Assembly (NCBI RefSeq): GCF_030863805.1
Contig: NZ_CP132957.1
Coordinates: 2,418,001-2,482,000 of the forward strand
Direction of reading: 5' to 3'
DNA length: 64,000 nt
Source: Kineothrix sp. MB12-C1
GTDB taxonomy: Bacteria; Bacillota; Clostridia; Lachnospirales; Lachnospiraceae
Both the position numbers and the translations under genes were made by a program. This document shows positions 34,647 to 44,408 of the stretch, one piece after another; positions within the stretch are counted from its first letter, which is position 1; every line of letters starts with the position of its first letter. The notes under the pieces are model-generated. The model was not told where the DNA came from. It was given only the letters and a program-made list of their open reading frames with translations, and searched no databases.

Positions 34647-36131
34647 TTAGTTGTGATACATCCGATTGGTTTCATAAGTAGGCTCGCTCGTAAGGTCCAT
34701 GCAGAGCCGTTTGAAGGTCTTCTCATCCACGGAAGAAAGAATAACGGTAGAGTGTACCTGACAGCCTTTCAGTTTGGGAATCTGTGTTAGCGCCAGCTTG
34801 GCATCGGCATCGGTCGCAGCGCTCATGGACAGGGCTATCAGTATCTCATCGGTATGCAGACGAGGATTATGGCCTCCCAGATAGTCGATTTTCAATGTCT
34901 GAATCGGTGCGATAGCCGTTCTCGAAATGAGGTGCTTATCGTGGTCGATTCCTCCAAGAACCTTTAATGCATTGAGAAGTGCTGCAGCAGAGGCTCCGAG
35001 CAAGTCGGTAGTCTTGCCGGTGATAATCTGTCCATCGGGCAGTTCGATTGCAGTTGCCGGATGCCCGGTATTCTCCTGCCTCATCAGAGCCATAGGTACT
35101 ACCTTGCGTTCGTTAGTGCTTATAGAAGCCTGTTTCATAAGGAGTTCCAGCTTGTAGACGATCTCTTTTGATCCTATTACATCTTTCTTGCGGTCGCACA
35201 GAGCCTGATAATAACGGCGGATAATTTCCTGTTTGGAGGCTTCTTTACACACATCATCATCGATAATACAGTTGCCCACCATATTAACCCCCATGTCGGT
35301 AGGTGATTTATAGGGACTGTAGCCGAGAATCTGTTCGAACATCGCATTTAATACAGGGAAGACTTCAATATCCCGATTGTAATTCACCGTAGTTTCACCG
35401 TAAGATTCCAAATGGAAGGGATCTATCATGTTCACGTCATTTAAGTCCACGGTAGCAGCCTCATATGCCACATTGACCGGGTGACGCAGGGGAAGATTCC
35501 ATATGGGGAAGGTCTCGAACTTGGCGTATCCTGCTGTAATCCCCCTTTTGTGTTCGTGATAGAGCTGAGACAGGCAGGTAGCCATCTTACCGCTTCCCGG
35601 GCCGGGTGCCGTAATAACAACGAGAGGTCTTGTGGTTTCGATATAATCGTTTTTCCCATATCCTTCATCGCTTACGATGTGAGGTATGTCGCTGGGGTAG
35701 CCTTCGATAATATAGTGAAGATAAGATTTGATTTGAAGTTTTGACAGACGTTCGCGGAAGTGGTCGGCTGCAGGCTGCCCTGCATAGTGGGTAATGACCA
35801 CACTGCCTACGAAGAATCCTATAGCGTGAAAAGCGTCAATCAAGCGGAGGGTATCCATATCATAAGTGATACCGAGATCGCCGCGGATTTTATTCTTTTC
35901 GATGGCGTCAGCACTTATAACGATAACGATTTCCGCCTGCTCCTTGAGCTGAGATAACATTTTCAATTTACTGTCCGGTTGAAAGCCGGGAAGAACTCTG
36001 GAGGCGTGAAAGTCATCGAAGAGTTTGCCTCCGAATTCCAGATATAGTTTATTTCCGAACTGAGCGATACGCTCCCGAATGCGCTCGGATTGCATTGTTA
36101 AATATTTTTCATTATCAAAACCTTGTTTCAT
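34647..36131 (-). CDS. DUF1846 family protein
   Basis: A 494-residue protein of the DUF1846 family, common in Firmicutes. The start MKQGFDNEKYLTMQSERI, the glycine-rich segment LVVITAPGPGSGKMATCLSQ (about 170-189; a P-loop-like sequence) and GYAKFETFPIWNLPLRHPVN are characteristic. A structure from this family is known, but the biochemical role is not established; nucleotide binding is plausible from the glycine-rich loop. AAGGAA precedes the ATG. It is divergent from ftsH with a 204-bp spacer. No link to neighbours is evident. Confidence 0.9.
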   Translation of the reverse strand: MKQGFDNEKYLTMQSERIRERIAQFGNKLYLEFGGKLFDDFHASRVLPGFQPDSKLKMLSQLKEQAEIVIVISADAIEKNKIRGDLGITYDMDTLRLIDAFHAIGFFVGSVVITHYAGQPAADHFRERLSKLQIKSYLHYIIEGYPSDIPHIVSDEGYGKNDYIETTRPLVVITAPGPGSGKMATCLSQLYHEHKRGITAGYAKFETFPIWNLPLRHPVNVAYEAATVDLNDVNMIDPFHLESYGETTVNYNRDIEVFPVLNAMFEQILGYSPYKSPTDMGVNMVGNCIIDDDVCKEASKQEIIRRYYQALCDRKKDVIGSKEIVYKLELLMKQASISTNERKVVPMALMRQENTGHPATAIELPDGQIITGKTTDLLGASAAALLNALKVLGGIDHDKHLISRTAIAPIQTLKIDYLGGHNPRLHTDEILIALSMSAATDADAKLALTQIPKLKGCQVHSTVILSSVDEKTFKRLCMDLTSEPTYETNRMYHN

Positions 36132-36335
36132 TTTCCTTGTCCCTTAAGTATGTCATGTTATTCAGATTCATAAGTATGTATTATACAACGGGTATCAATT
36201 AAAAATCTACTGTTTCCATTAAAAAAGTTTAGAAATCTTTTATACATGGAAAAATATTTTCATAATTATATTATTGCTTTATCGAATTTCAGTCACTATA
36301 ATGAAAGAAACGATGATTTAGGAATAGGAGTAGAC

Positions 36336-38612
36336 ATGGAAGACAATAATTTGAACCAATACGGTGGCGGCGGTTACAACGGCGGCAATCGGGGCGGTAA
36401 TAAAAATAATAATGACGGTAACAGAGGGCCCGGAGGAAACGGGGAAAATCCTAAGAGGCAGAGTATCTTTCTTCTTCTTATCGCGGCTCTTATTACTCTT
36501 TTGTGCATGAGCTATTTTATGAAGATTATGACCGGCGGTGCAGAGAAGGAAATTACTTATAATGAATTCATTAAAATGGTAGAGGCAGGGGAAGTAAAGA
36601 GCGTTGAAGTAGAGACTGATCAGATTACCATCTATCCTCAAGAAGAGGAAGGAACGACTAATCTGTATGGGATGCCGGTAATTACCTACTATACAGGTAA
36701 GATGGAAGAGGATGAGACGCTGGCGGCTCGTCTGATTGAATATAACGTGGATATGAATAAAACGGTGCCGGATGGCTCCGGAATGTTGCTATCTATCCTT
36801 TTGACCTATGTATTTCCTATCCTGCTTATGTGGGTGCTTTTAAGTTTTATTTTCCGTAGGATGTCCAAAGGCGGCGGTGGCCCCATGGGAGTAGGTAAGA
36901 GCAATGCCAAGGTTTACGTACAGAAGGAGACCGGGGTTACCTTTAAGGATGTGGCCGGAGAGGATGAAGCGAAGGAATCCTTACAGGAAGTGGTGGATTT
37001 CCTTCATAATCCTGGAAAATATTCAAAGATAGGAGCGAAACTGCCTAAAGGCGCGTTATTGGTAGGCCCTCCGGGAACCGGTAAGACGTTACTCGCTAAG
37101 GCGGTAGCGGGTGAAGCTCATGTGCCGTTCTTCTCCCTGGCAGGTTCGGATTTTATTGAGTTATATGTTGGTGTGGGTGCTTCCAGAGTAAGGGATTTGT
37201 TCAAGGAAGCGACGAAAAATGCACCTTGTATTATATTTATCGATGAAATAGATGCGATCGGACGCAGCCGTGATTCCAAATACGGAGGCGGAAACGAAGA
37301 ACGGGAACAGACATTGAATCAGTTGTTATCGGAGATGGATGGTTTCGATACTTCCAAGGGTATTCTTATCCTCGGAGCTACCAATAGACCGGAGATTCTG
37401 GATAAGGCACTATTAAGACCGGGACGTTTTGATCGAAGGATCATTGTGGATAAACCTGATTTAAAGGGACGTATTGAGATTCTTAAGGTTCATGCGAAGG
37501 ATGTACTGATGAACGATAGTGTGGATCTGGATGCAATTGCACTGGCGACCAGCGGTGCGGTAGGTGCGGACCTTGCTAATATGATTAACGAAGCGGCAAT
37601 TAATGCCGTACAAAAGGGACGCAATTATGTGTGCCAGAGTGACTTGTTCGAAGCGGTGGAGCAGGTGCTTGTAGGTAAGGAGAAGAAAGACCGTGTGATG
37701 AGTAAGGAAGAGCGCAAGATTGTTTCCTATCATGAAGTCGGTCATGCACTGCTAAGTGCCCTGCAGAAGAATTCGGAACCGGTACAGAAGATTACGATTG
37801 TGCCGAGAACGATGGGAGCCCTGGGCTATGTAATGCAAGTGCCTGAGGAAGAGAAATATCTGAATACGAAGGCGGAGCTTCACGATATGTTAGTAGGATA
37901 TTTGGGAGGCCGTGCGGCGGAGGAACTCGTATTCGATACGGTAACGACCGGGGCGTCGAACGATATCGAGAAGGCGACTAATATTGCAAGAAATATGATT
38001 ACCAGATTCGGGATGAGTGACAAGTTCGGTTTGATGGGGCTTGCTACAGTAGAGAGCGAATATCTGGGCGGCGGTGCAAGGCTGACATGCAGCGATGTGA
38101 CGGCAGCGGATGTGGATACCGAAGTAATGGAACTTCTTAAGGGGTGCTACGCGGAAGCGAAGAAGCTTCTTTCTGAAAACAGAGAGCTGATGGATAAGCT
38201 GGCAGCACATCTGATTGAGAAAGAAACGATTACCGGCAAGGAATTCATGAAGATATTCCGTGCGGAAAAAGGTCTTCCTGAGCCGGAGGAGAAGTCCGAA
38301 GAAGCGGAGACGGTAAAAAAGGAAGCCGCAGAAAAAGAAGAGAAGGCAGTGAAAGAAACAGCGGATGAAAAAGAAGCGGAAACAGTGAAAGCAACAGTGG
38401 CTGAAGAAGCGGAAGAGAAAGAAGCAAGTGGAATCTCTGAAAGAAAGGCCGATGATGAAATCCCCGAAAAGGAAATGGAGCAATCGGCACCTTCTCAGGA
38501 ACAGGAGAGAGTATCCGGTCCGGTAGGACGTTTCTCACAAGCCTCCGGCAATATGGTCCGAGGCGGAGAGTTCGCGAAAGAATTGCAAAATAAAATAGAT
38601 GAACAGAAGTAA
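36336..38612 (+). CDS. ftsH: ATP-dependent zinc metalloprotease FtsH
   Basis: A 758-residue membrane-anchored AAA+ protease. Order: an unusual Asn/Gly-rich N-terminal stretch (about 8-37), first membrane helix (about 43-62), extracytoplasmic domain, second helix (about 150-171), AAA+ module with GPPGTGKTLLAKAVAGEA, IFIDEIDAIG and RPGRFDRRI, then the M41 peptidase with HEVGH zinc motif. The C-terminus carries a ~110-residue Glu/Lys/Ala-rich tail, longer than usual. ATG 36336 with AGGAG 5 nt upstream is chosen; an in-frame ATG 90 nt earlier has no ribosome site. It degrades misfolded membrane proteins. A terminator follows directly. Confidence 0.96.
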   Translation: MEDNNLNQYGGGGYNGGNRGGNKNNNDGNRGPGGNGENPKRQSIFLLLIAALITLLCMSYFMKIMTGGAEKEITYNEFIKMVEAGEVKSVEVETDQITIYPQEEEGTTNLYGMPVITYYTGKMEEDETLAARLIEYNVDMNKTVPDGSGMLLSILLTYVFPILLMWVLLSFIFRRMSKGGGGPMGVGKSNAKVYVQKETGVTFKDVAGEDEAKESLQEVVDFLHNPGKYSKIGAKLPKGALLVGPPGTGKTLLAKAVAGEAHVPFFSLAGSDFIELYVGVGASRVRDLFKEATKNAPCIIFIDEIDAIGRSRDSKYGGGNEEREQTLNQLLSEMDGFDTSKGILILGATNRPEILDKALLRPGRFDRRIIVDKPDLKGRIEILKVHAKDVLMNDSVDLDAIALATSGAVGADLANMINEAAINAVQKGRNYVCQSDLFEAVEQVLVGKEKKDRVMSKEERKIVSYHEVGHALLSALQKNSEPVQKITIVPRTMGALGYVMQVPEEEKYLNTKAELHDMLVGYLGGRAAEELVFDTVTTGASNDIEKATNIARNMITRFGMSDKFGLMGLATVESEYLGGGARLTCSDVTAADVDTEVMELLKGCYAEAKKLLSENRELMDKLAAHLIEKETITGKEFMKIFRAEKGLPEPEEKSEEAETVKKEAAEKEEKAVKETADEKEAETVKATVAEEAEEKEASGISERKADDEIPEKEMEQSAPSQEQERVSGPVGRFSQASGNMVRGGEFAKELQNKIDEQK

Positions 38613-38617
38613 AAGGC

Positions 38618-38650
38618 AAAAAGGTTCTCATAAAACGGAACCTTTTTGTG
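38618..38650 (+). terminator. Terminator after ftsH
   Basis: AAAAAGGTTC (38618-38627) pairs with GAACCTTTTT (38638-38647), with T residues in the 3' arm. Confidence 0.9.
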
Positions 38651-38705
38651 TGTTAGTGAAATTATTAAATTTTAATGTTAACTATGTTCAAATGATGGGT
38701 GAAAG

Positions 38706-40577
38706 ATGTTTGATTTTAATGAAGAACTGAAAAAGCTGCCCGCAAAACCGGGCGTATATATTATGCGCGATATGAAAGATACAATTATCTATGTAGGAAA
38801 AGCCATTAACCTGCATAGCCGTGTCAGATCTTATTTCCGTAAAAATATTGGCCGCGGGCCGCAAATAGATAAAATGGTGACACAGATCGACCGGTTTGAG
38901 TATATTATTACCGATTCTGAGTTGGAAGCACTTGTGCTTGAGAATAACCTGATTAAGGAGTACAGTCCCCGTTACAATACGATGCTTAAGGATGATAAAA
39001 CCTATCCTTATATTAAAGTAACGGTGGCAGAACCGTTCCCACGGATACTTTTTTCCAGGGAAATGAAGAAGGATAAATCCCGCTATTTCGGCCCTTATAC
39101 GAGTGCGGCGGCTGTTAAGGATACCATTGATTTAATTAATAAGCTTTATCTGTTAAGAACCTGTAACAGAAACCTCCCGAAGGATTGTGGAAAGGAACGC
39201 CCTTGTTTAAATTATCATATTAAGCAATGTGCGGGCCCCTGTCAGGCATATGTGACTCAGGAAGAGTATCGGGCACAAGTGGAAAAGGCGCTGGACTTTT
39301 TAAATGGGAATTATAAGCCCATTCTAAAGGATCTGGAGGGAAAAATGCAGGAGGCTTCCGAGAATATGGAATTCGAAGAAGCGGTAAAATATAGGGATCT
39401 GTATAATAGTGTGAAGCAGGTGGCGCAGAAACAGAAGATTACGGATAGCTATGGAGAGGATAAGGATATTATAGCCCTTGCTCTGGATGAAAACGATGCG
39501 GTAGTTCAAGTATTTTTTATCCGAAACGGGAAACTAATAGGAAGAGAACATTTCTATATGACACATGTGTCAGGGAGTAGTAAATCACAAGTGCTTCTCG
39601 ATTTCGTGAAGCAATTTTATGCAGGAACCCCCTTTATCCCCAAGGAGCTGATGCTGCAGGAAGATATCGAGGATATTGAGATATTGGAAAAGTGGCTGAC
39701 AGCCAGAAGGGGCAGTCGCGTATATCTTCGAGTGCCGAAAAAGGGCGCCAAGGAGAAGTTGGTGGAACTGGCAGCGAAGAATGCTGCTCTCGTATTAAGC
39801 CAGGACAGGGAGAAAATTAAAAGAGAAGAAGGAAGAACGATCGGTGCGGTAAAGGAAATCTCTTCCTTAATCGGCGTAGAAGGGATTCAACGCATGGAGG
39901 CATATGATATTTCCAATATTAGCGGCTTTGCTAACGTGGGATCCATGATTGTGTATGAAAAGGGAAAACCCAAACGCAGCGATTATCGTAAGTTCAGAAT
40001 TAAGTCGGTATCCGGTCCGGATGATTATGCATGTATGAAAGAGGTGCTTACCAGGCGCTTTGTTCATGGTATGGAGGAACAGAAGGAACTTACGATGAAG
40101 GAGATGGAGAAAGAATTCGGCAGCTTCACGAAATTCCCCGATTTGATTCTTATGGATGGTGGAAAGGGGCAAGTAAATATTGCCTTGGAAGTGCTGAACG
40201 AGCTTCATATTTCTATTCCTGTCTGTGGTATGGTAAAGGACGATAATCACAGAACGAGAGGACTGTATTACAATAATGCAGAAATTCCTATTGACAGAAA
40301 CTCGGAAGGATTTAAACTGATTACGAGAGTACAGGATGAAGCGCACCGCTTCGCCATAGAATATCATCGTTCTCTCCGCGGCAAATCTCAGGTCAAATCG
40401 GTGTTGGACGATATACCGGGTGTGGGTCCTACGAGAAGGAAGGCACTGATGCGCCATTTCAAATCCATCGAGGAGATTAAAGAGGCCGATGCGAAGAGGC
40501 TTTCTCAGGTGCCGGAGATTCCTTTGCATATTGCAGAAGGCATTTATGAGTTTTTTCATCAGGAGGAAACGGAGTAA
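38706..40577 (+). CDS. uvrC: UvrABC excinuclease subunit C
   Basis: A 623-residue nucleotide-excision-repair nuclease. N-terminal GIY-YIG domain ([20 protein letters not shown]) makes the 3' incision; a Cys cluster ([20 protein letters not shown]) follows, then a UVR motif (about 200-235) for UvrB contact, the RNase-H-like domain with YDISNISG and [12 protein letters not shown] for the 5' incision, and C-terminal helix-hairpin-helix repeats ([18 protein letters not shown]). Length is typical. In related genomes hprK follows uvrC directly; here an IS110 element and repeats have been placed between them. Confidence 0.97.
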   Translation: MFDFNEELKKLPAKPGVYIMRDMKDTIIYVGKAINLHSRVRSYFRKNIGRGPQIDKMVTQIDRFEYIITDSELEALVLENNLIKEYSPRYNTMLKDDKTYPYIKVTVAEPFPRILFSREMKKDKSRYFGPYTSAAAVKDTIDLINKLYLLRTCNRNLPKDCGKERPCLNYHIKQCAGPCQAYVTQEEYRAQVEKALDFLNGNYKPILKDLEGKMQEASENMEFEEAVKYRDLYNSVKQVAQKQKITDSYGEDKDIIALALDENDAVVQVFFIRNGKLIGREHFYMTHVSGSSKSQVLLDFVKQFYAGTPFIPKELMLQEDIEDIEILEKWLTARRGSRVYLRVPKKGAKEKLVELAAKNAALVLSQDREKIKREEGRTIGAVKEISSLIGVEGIQRMEAYDISNISGFANVGSMIVYEKGKPKRSDYRKFRIKSVSGPDDYACMKEVLTRRFVHGMEEQKELTMKEMEKEFGSFTKFPDLILMDGGKGQVNIALEVLNELHISIPVCGMVKDDNHRTRGLYYNNAEIPIDRNSEGFKLITRVQDEAHRFAIEYHRSLRGKSQVKSVLDDIPGVGPTRRKALMRHFKSIEEIKEADAKRLSQVPEIPLHIAEGIYEFFHQEETE

Positions 40578-40865
40578 GGCTTTTTCCCTTTCGTTGATTG
40601 ATATTGTACAATTTCTATGTTAAAATTTATAAAATATTAAGTATCGGAAGAGAAGTCTGCTTTTGCAGGGTAAAGGGATGGATTTTCATAAAGCAATTTT
40701 TGCTTTTGTAACAGTGAGGGAATCGAACTGTTACATTGTTACTGTGAAGGTACTGAACAGTTAGGTACGATATAAAAAGACTAACTATTAAAAGTCAAGT
40801 CCCAAAGTGATATTTTTTGAATGAATTGCAGAAATGCATTTCAGATAGATAATAAACTGGAAATT
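40578..40865. other. Gene-free region after uvrC with dispersed repeats
   Basis: No credible gene. It holds a palindromic repeat pair at 40708-40763 and an AT-rich stretch up to the presumed IS110 right end. The exact junction with the insertion cannot be seen because IS110 elements lack terminal inverted repeats. Confidence 0.5.
40708..40763. repeat. Dispersed palindromic repeat beside the IS110 element
   Basis: GTAACAGT (40708-40715) pairs with ACTGTTAC (40727-40734). It is followed by GTTACTGTGAAGGTACTGAA (from 40738), which recurs at 56915 and, inverted, at 20192. Confidence 0.65.
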
Positions 40866-40944
40866 ATTCAATGAACATTGAAAACTGCATGACAAATAGA
40901 GCATCTTTATAGGTGCTCAAAAAGGAGATGTTCATATATCAAAA

Positions 40945-42120
40945 CTAAGCTGCTTTTAGATAAAGCTGCCCTGATTTTTCCAGTTGATAAATCACTCTGA
41001 CCAGTTTTTTTGTAGCATGGGAAAGTGCAACATTGTAGTGTTTCCCTTCGGAGCGTTTCTTCTCCAAGTAGATAGCAAAGGTTGGATCCCAATGGCAGAC
41101 ATACTTTGTTGCATTATATAAGGCATAGCGAAGATAGCGGGAGCCACGTTTTTCCATATGGGAATACGATGATTCTAACTGCCCTGATTGGTAGGTAGAA
41201 GGAGACATTCCGGCATAAGCAAGAATTTTATCTGGAGAGTCAAATCTACTAAAATCGCCGATTTCGGCAATAATCATGGCACCCATGCGATAGCTGATAC
41301 CAGGAATCGTTAAGATTGGTGAATGGATACTGTCCATTATGGACTTGATTTCAGCTTCGATTTCATCAATCTCAGCAGAGATTTCCTGAATGAGCTTGAG
41401 GGTATGCTTTAGTTCCAAAGACTTAGCAGGCATATGAGAGCCAATCGAAGACCTTGCAGCTTCACGAAAAAGGATAGCAGTATCTTTTCCGTAGCGTCCT
41501 TTTGAAGCAGTAGACAAGAGGTTCGTTAGCCTTGTAAGGTGTGAATCAGCAATGGCAGATGCACTTGGAAATTCAGCCAGTAACGCATAAACAGATGTCA
41601 TATGAAGGGTAGGAACAAGTTTCTCCAGCTCTGGAAAGAGGATTGTTACAAGACGTGAAACCGAGGATTTCAGTTTTGCCCGTTCTTTCACTTTATCAAA
41701 ACGATAACGGGTTAGTGACTTAAGTTCCTCATTATGATAAGATGTGTCTGAGTAGGACTTTAAGTTCACATCAGACATGAGCATTGTAGCAATCGTATGG
41801 GCATCAACTTTATCCGTTTTCGTCTTTCTAAGGCTTAGACTTTTTCTGTAAAGATTGGTATGTAACGGATTGATAACAAAGGTGGTCAGACCTTTATCAA
41901 GAAGATATCCCAAGATGTTATAACTGTAGTGTCCAGTGGCTTCTAGCCCTACTTTTACTTTGGTTAAATCATCGGTAACGGATGCGATCTTCTGATAGAG
42001 CTCATCAAAACCATCCCGGTTGTTTGGAATGGTAAAAGCTTTAAAAAGCACTTCACCCTCTGAGTTCGTGATAAAGCAATCATGCTTATCCTTGGCAACA
42101 TCAATTCCTGCGTAAATCAT
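40945..42120 (-). CDS. IS110-family transposase (DEDD recombinase)
   Basis: A 391-residue transposase. N-terminal RuvC-like DEDD domain: YAGIDVAKDKHDCFI (first Asp), VGLEATGHYSYNI (Glu), and KTDKVDAHTIATML (Asp pair). The C-terminal Tnp domain has the conserved TIPGISYRMGAMIIAEIGDFSRF and SPSTYQSGQLESSYSHMEKRGSRYLRYAL with the serine that acts in recombination. Full length and uninterrupted, so potentially active. ATG 42120 has AAAGGAG 8 nt upstream; an in-frame ATG 30 nt earlier is less likely. In this family a bridge RNA from the element's own non-coding end specifies target and donor sites. Confidence 0.95.
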   Translation of the reverse strand: MIYAGIDVAKDKHDCFITNSEGEVLFKAFTIPNNRDGFDELYQKIASVTDDLTKVKVGLEATGHYSYNILGYLLDKGLTTFVINPLHTNLYRKSLSLRKTKTDKVDAHTIATMLMSDVNLKSYSDTSYHNEELKSLTRYRFDKVKERAKLKSSVSRLVTILFPELEKLVPTLHMTSVYALLAEFPSASAIADSHLTRLTNLLSTASKGRYGKDTAILFREAARSSIGSHMPAKSLELKHTLKLIQEISAEIDEIEAEIKSIMDSIHSPILTIPGISYRMGAMIIAEIGDFSRFDSPDKILAYAGMSPSTYQSGQLESSYSHMEKRGSRYLRYALYNATKYVCHWDPTFAIYLEKKRSEGKHYNVALSHATKKLVRVIYQLEKSGQLYLKAA

Positions 42121-42330
42121 AGCAATACTCCTTTGAAATGTATTTGACACTGTTTGGAACCCACTGGTACTCTCTGCGATTGTAACCTCGTTCTAAATAA
42201 ACCGTCATGCGGTATCTAACTGATTAACAAATATACAAAGAGACTGTGGTCGGAGCCTTTCTAAAACCATCAATGTGGTAGGAGATGGTAACCAATCCAC
42301 AGTATCTCCAACAGTATATCATACTGTTTT
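42121..42330 (-). ncRNA. Candidate bridge RNA region of the IS110 element
   Basis: The 210-nt segment upstream of the transposase start has stacked complementary arms: GAGACTGTGG (42240-42249) with CCACAGTATCTC (42297-42308, one bulge), an enclosed CCATC/GATGG stem, and the perfect AACAGTAT/ATACTGTT hairpin (42310-42328). IS110-group elements encode a bridge RNA with two internal guide loops in this position and orientation. The assignment is from position and foldability only. Confidence 0.5.
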
Positions 42331-42395
42331 GTATAGCATACAGTCCTTGGAGAGGGACTATAAACACTACTACTATATAATACGAGGAGAAGGTT

Positions 42396-43340
42396 ATGGC
42401 AAGTGTAAGTTTAAAAGAGATTATTGAAAAGATGAAGCTCGAAAATCTAACGCCGGAACTGGATATTTCTAAGATGAAAATCACGCAGCCCGACATCAAT
42501 AGGCCGGCATTGCAGATGGCCGGTTATTTCGAGCATTTTGAGGCGACGAGACTGCAGATTATCGGATTTGTGGAATACACATACATGCAGGGGCTGACTC
42601 AGGAATATAAAGAAGAGGTGTACAATAAGCTTCTTTCCTGTGATATTCCGGTCATTGTATTTTGTCGCGAGTTACAGCCGGATCCTTTCTTTTTACAGGT
42701 TGCGCTGGAGCATGAAGTGCCGATCCTTATGACGAAGAAGGCAACTTCTTCTTTTACTGCGGAAATTATCCGCTGGTTGAACGTGAAGCTCGCGCCGTGT
42801 ATTTCTGTTCATGGTGTGCTCGTTGACGTATATGGAGAAGGCGTGCTGATTACGGGTGAAAGCGGTATCGGTAAATCGGAAGCAGCGCTTGAACTCATTA
42901 AAAGAGGACATCGTCTGGTAACGGATGACGTGGTGGAGATAAGAAAGGTGAGCGATGATACCTTAATTGGTTCGGCACCTGATATTACGAAGCATTTCAT
43001 CGAGTTAAGAGGAATCGGTATTGTGGATATCAAGTCTCTGTTCGGTATATCCAGTGTAAAGGATACCCAGAGCATCGATCTCGTAATTAAGTTGGAAGAT
43101 TGGGATAAAGATAAGGAATATGATAGATTAGGACTGGAGGAGGAATATACGGAATATCTTGGTAACAAGATAGTATGCCATAATATCCCGATTAGACCCG
43201 GCCGTAACCTGGCGATTATCTGTGAATCGGCGGCAGTTAACCACAGACAGAAGAAGATGGGTTATAACGCAGCTCAGGAATTGTATACACGTGTACAGAA
43301 TTCTCTTGCAAGACGCAGAGAAGAGGATGAGGACGAATAA
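42396..43340 (+). CDS. hprK: HPr kinase/phosphorylase
   Basis: A 314-residue bifunctional enzyme that phosphorylates HPr or Crh at Ser46 when glycolytic intermediates are high, and dephosphorylates it otherwise. The N-terminal domain (about 1-130) is of MurF-like fold; the catalytic domain has the P-loop GVLITGESGIGKSEAALELI (about 148-167), the downstream acidic RLVTDDVVEI, and the HprK signature HFIELRGIGIVDIKSLFG. Length is standard. GAGGAGA precedes the ATG. It heads the group hprK, glk, murB, rapZ, whiA, crh-like, all oriented alike. Its partner is more likely the Ser46-bearing Crh-like protein at 47348 than the Lys46 HPr at 34291. Confidence 0.96.
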   Translation: MASVSLKEIIEKMKLENLTPELDISKMKITQPDINRPALQMAGYFEHFEATRLQIIGFVEYTYMQGLTQEYKEEVYNKLLSCDIPVIVFCRELQPDPFFLQVALEHEVPILMTKKATSSFTAEIIRWLNVKLAPCISVHGVLVDVYGEGVLITGESGIGKSEAALELIKRGHRLVTDDVVEIRKVSDDTLIGSAPDITKHFIELRGIGIVDIKSLFGISSVKDTQSIDLVIKLEDWDKDKEYDRLGLEEEYTEYLGNKIVCHNIPIRPGRNLAIICESAAVNHRQKKMGYNAAQELYTRVQNSLARRREEDEDE

Positions 43341-43414
43341 AAGCAACAGTGAGGGTCTGAAAGGTTACGAATAGTTATTACGAATAAAGAGAAAAGGGAA
43401 GGAATCATTGTAAG

Positions 43415-44359
43415 ATGAGTAAGTATGTATTTGGAGTAGACGTGGGGGGAACCTCGGTAAAAATGGGATTGTTCGACAAAGAAGGAAATATTTTGGATAA
43501 ATGGGAGATTCCCACGAGAACGGAAGACGGCGGTAAAAATATTCTTCCCGATGTAGCAAAGAGCATTCAAAGTAAGATGAAGGAAAAGGGAATAGAGAAA
43601 GAAGAGGTAATCGGCGCAGGCCTGGGAGCCCCCGGCCCTATCGATGCAGAAGGAACGGTATATGGAGCTGTTAATCTGGGATGGGAGACGTTCAGCATTC
43701 GCGATACGTTAGCGCAGCTTCTGGATATTCATGTGAAAGCCGGAAACGATGCCAATGTAGCGGCTCTCGGAGAGATGTGGAAGGGCGGCGGCAAGGGCTT
43801 TAAGAATCTGGTAGCGGTTACCTTGGGAACCGGAGTCGGTGGAGGAATTATTGTCAATGGTGAGATTCTCACAGGTGCCAGCGGTGCCGGGGGAGAGATC
43901 GGACACATTCACGTACAGGATGGAGAAACGGAAGTATGCGGCTGCGGTAATACCGGATGTCTGGAAGAATATGCTTCTGCTACCGGTGTCGTAAGGCTGG
44001 CAAGGCGCGCCCTGGAGGCATCTTCGGAACCCAGTTTATTGAGAAAGCGTCCGGTGGAGCTGCTTTCTGCAAAGGCGGTGTTCGATGCAGTGAAGGAAAA
44101 GGACGCATTGGCGATTCAGATTGCAGAGCAGTTCGGTGAATACCTGGGCAAAGGACTCGGTGTCATTGCAGGGGTGGTTAATCCGGAGATCTTTGTAATC
44201 GGAGGCGGTGTATCCAAAGCAGGGGATATTTTATTCGATTTCATTAAACCATATTTCGATAAAACTGTATTTAAAGGCTGTAAGAATGTAGAGTTCGCAT
44301 TAGCGACGCTTGGAAACGATGCCGGGATTTATGGTGCAGCTAAGTTAGTATTGGAATAA
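43415..44359 (+). CDS. glk: ROK-family glucokinase
   Basis: A 314-residue sugar kinase with the ROK layout: phosphate loop FGVDVGGTSVKMGLF at the N-terminus, sugar-binding GNDANVAALGE (catalytic Asp) near 108-118, VAVTLGTGVGGGIIVNG, EIGHIHV and the zinc-binding cysteines CGCGNTGCLEEYAS (about 171-184). It should phosphorylate glucose released from imported or hydrolysed sugars. The position after hprK is common in clostridia. About 75 bp separate it from hprK, and 50 bp from murB, so cotranscription is likely. Confidence 0.93.
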   Translation: MSKYVFGVDVGGTSVKMGLFDKEGNILDKWEIPTRTEDGGKNILPDVAKSIQSKMKEKGIEKEEVIGAGLGAPGPIDAEGTVYGAVNLGWETFSIRDTLAQLLDIHVKAGNDANVAALGEMWKGGGKGFKNLVAVTLGTGVGGGIIVNGEILTGASGAGGEIGHIHVQDGETEVCGCGNTGCLEEYASATGVVRLARRALEASSEPSLLRKRPVELLSAKAVFDAVKEKDALAIQIAEQFGEYLGKGLGVIAGVVNPEIFVIGGGVSKAGDILFDFIKPYFDKTVFKGCKNVEFALATLGNDAGIYGAAKLVLE

Positions 44360-44408
44360 GACGGTGTGAAATTACATACCATAATAGAAAACAGGCAGGG
44401 ATTTTAAG

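Larger units (their letters stand above)
40866..42330 (-). mobile_element. IS110-family insertion sequence (approximate limits)
   Basis: The element contains a DEDD transposase gene (40945-42120) and flanking non-coding ends. The 3' side shows a hairpin GAGCATCT/AGGTGCTC (about 40899-40918), which could end the transposase transcript. The 5' side (42121-42330) is structured. IS110 elements have no terminal inverted repeats, so the limits are estimates. It separates uvrC from hprK. Confidence 0.65.

Noticed and set aside
40866-40900. Sequence near AACATTGAAAACTGCATG resembling the end of a 16S-23S spacer
   Set aside because: Only a short stretch matches from memory, there is no rRNA or tRNA nearby, and it falls in the likely IS110 right end.
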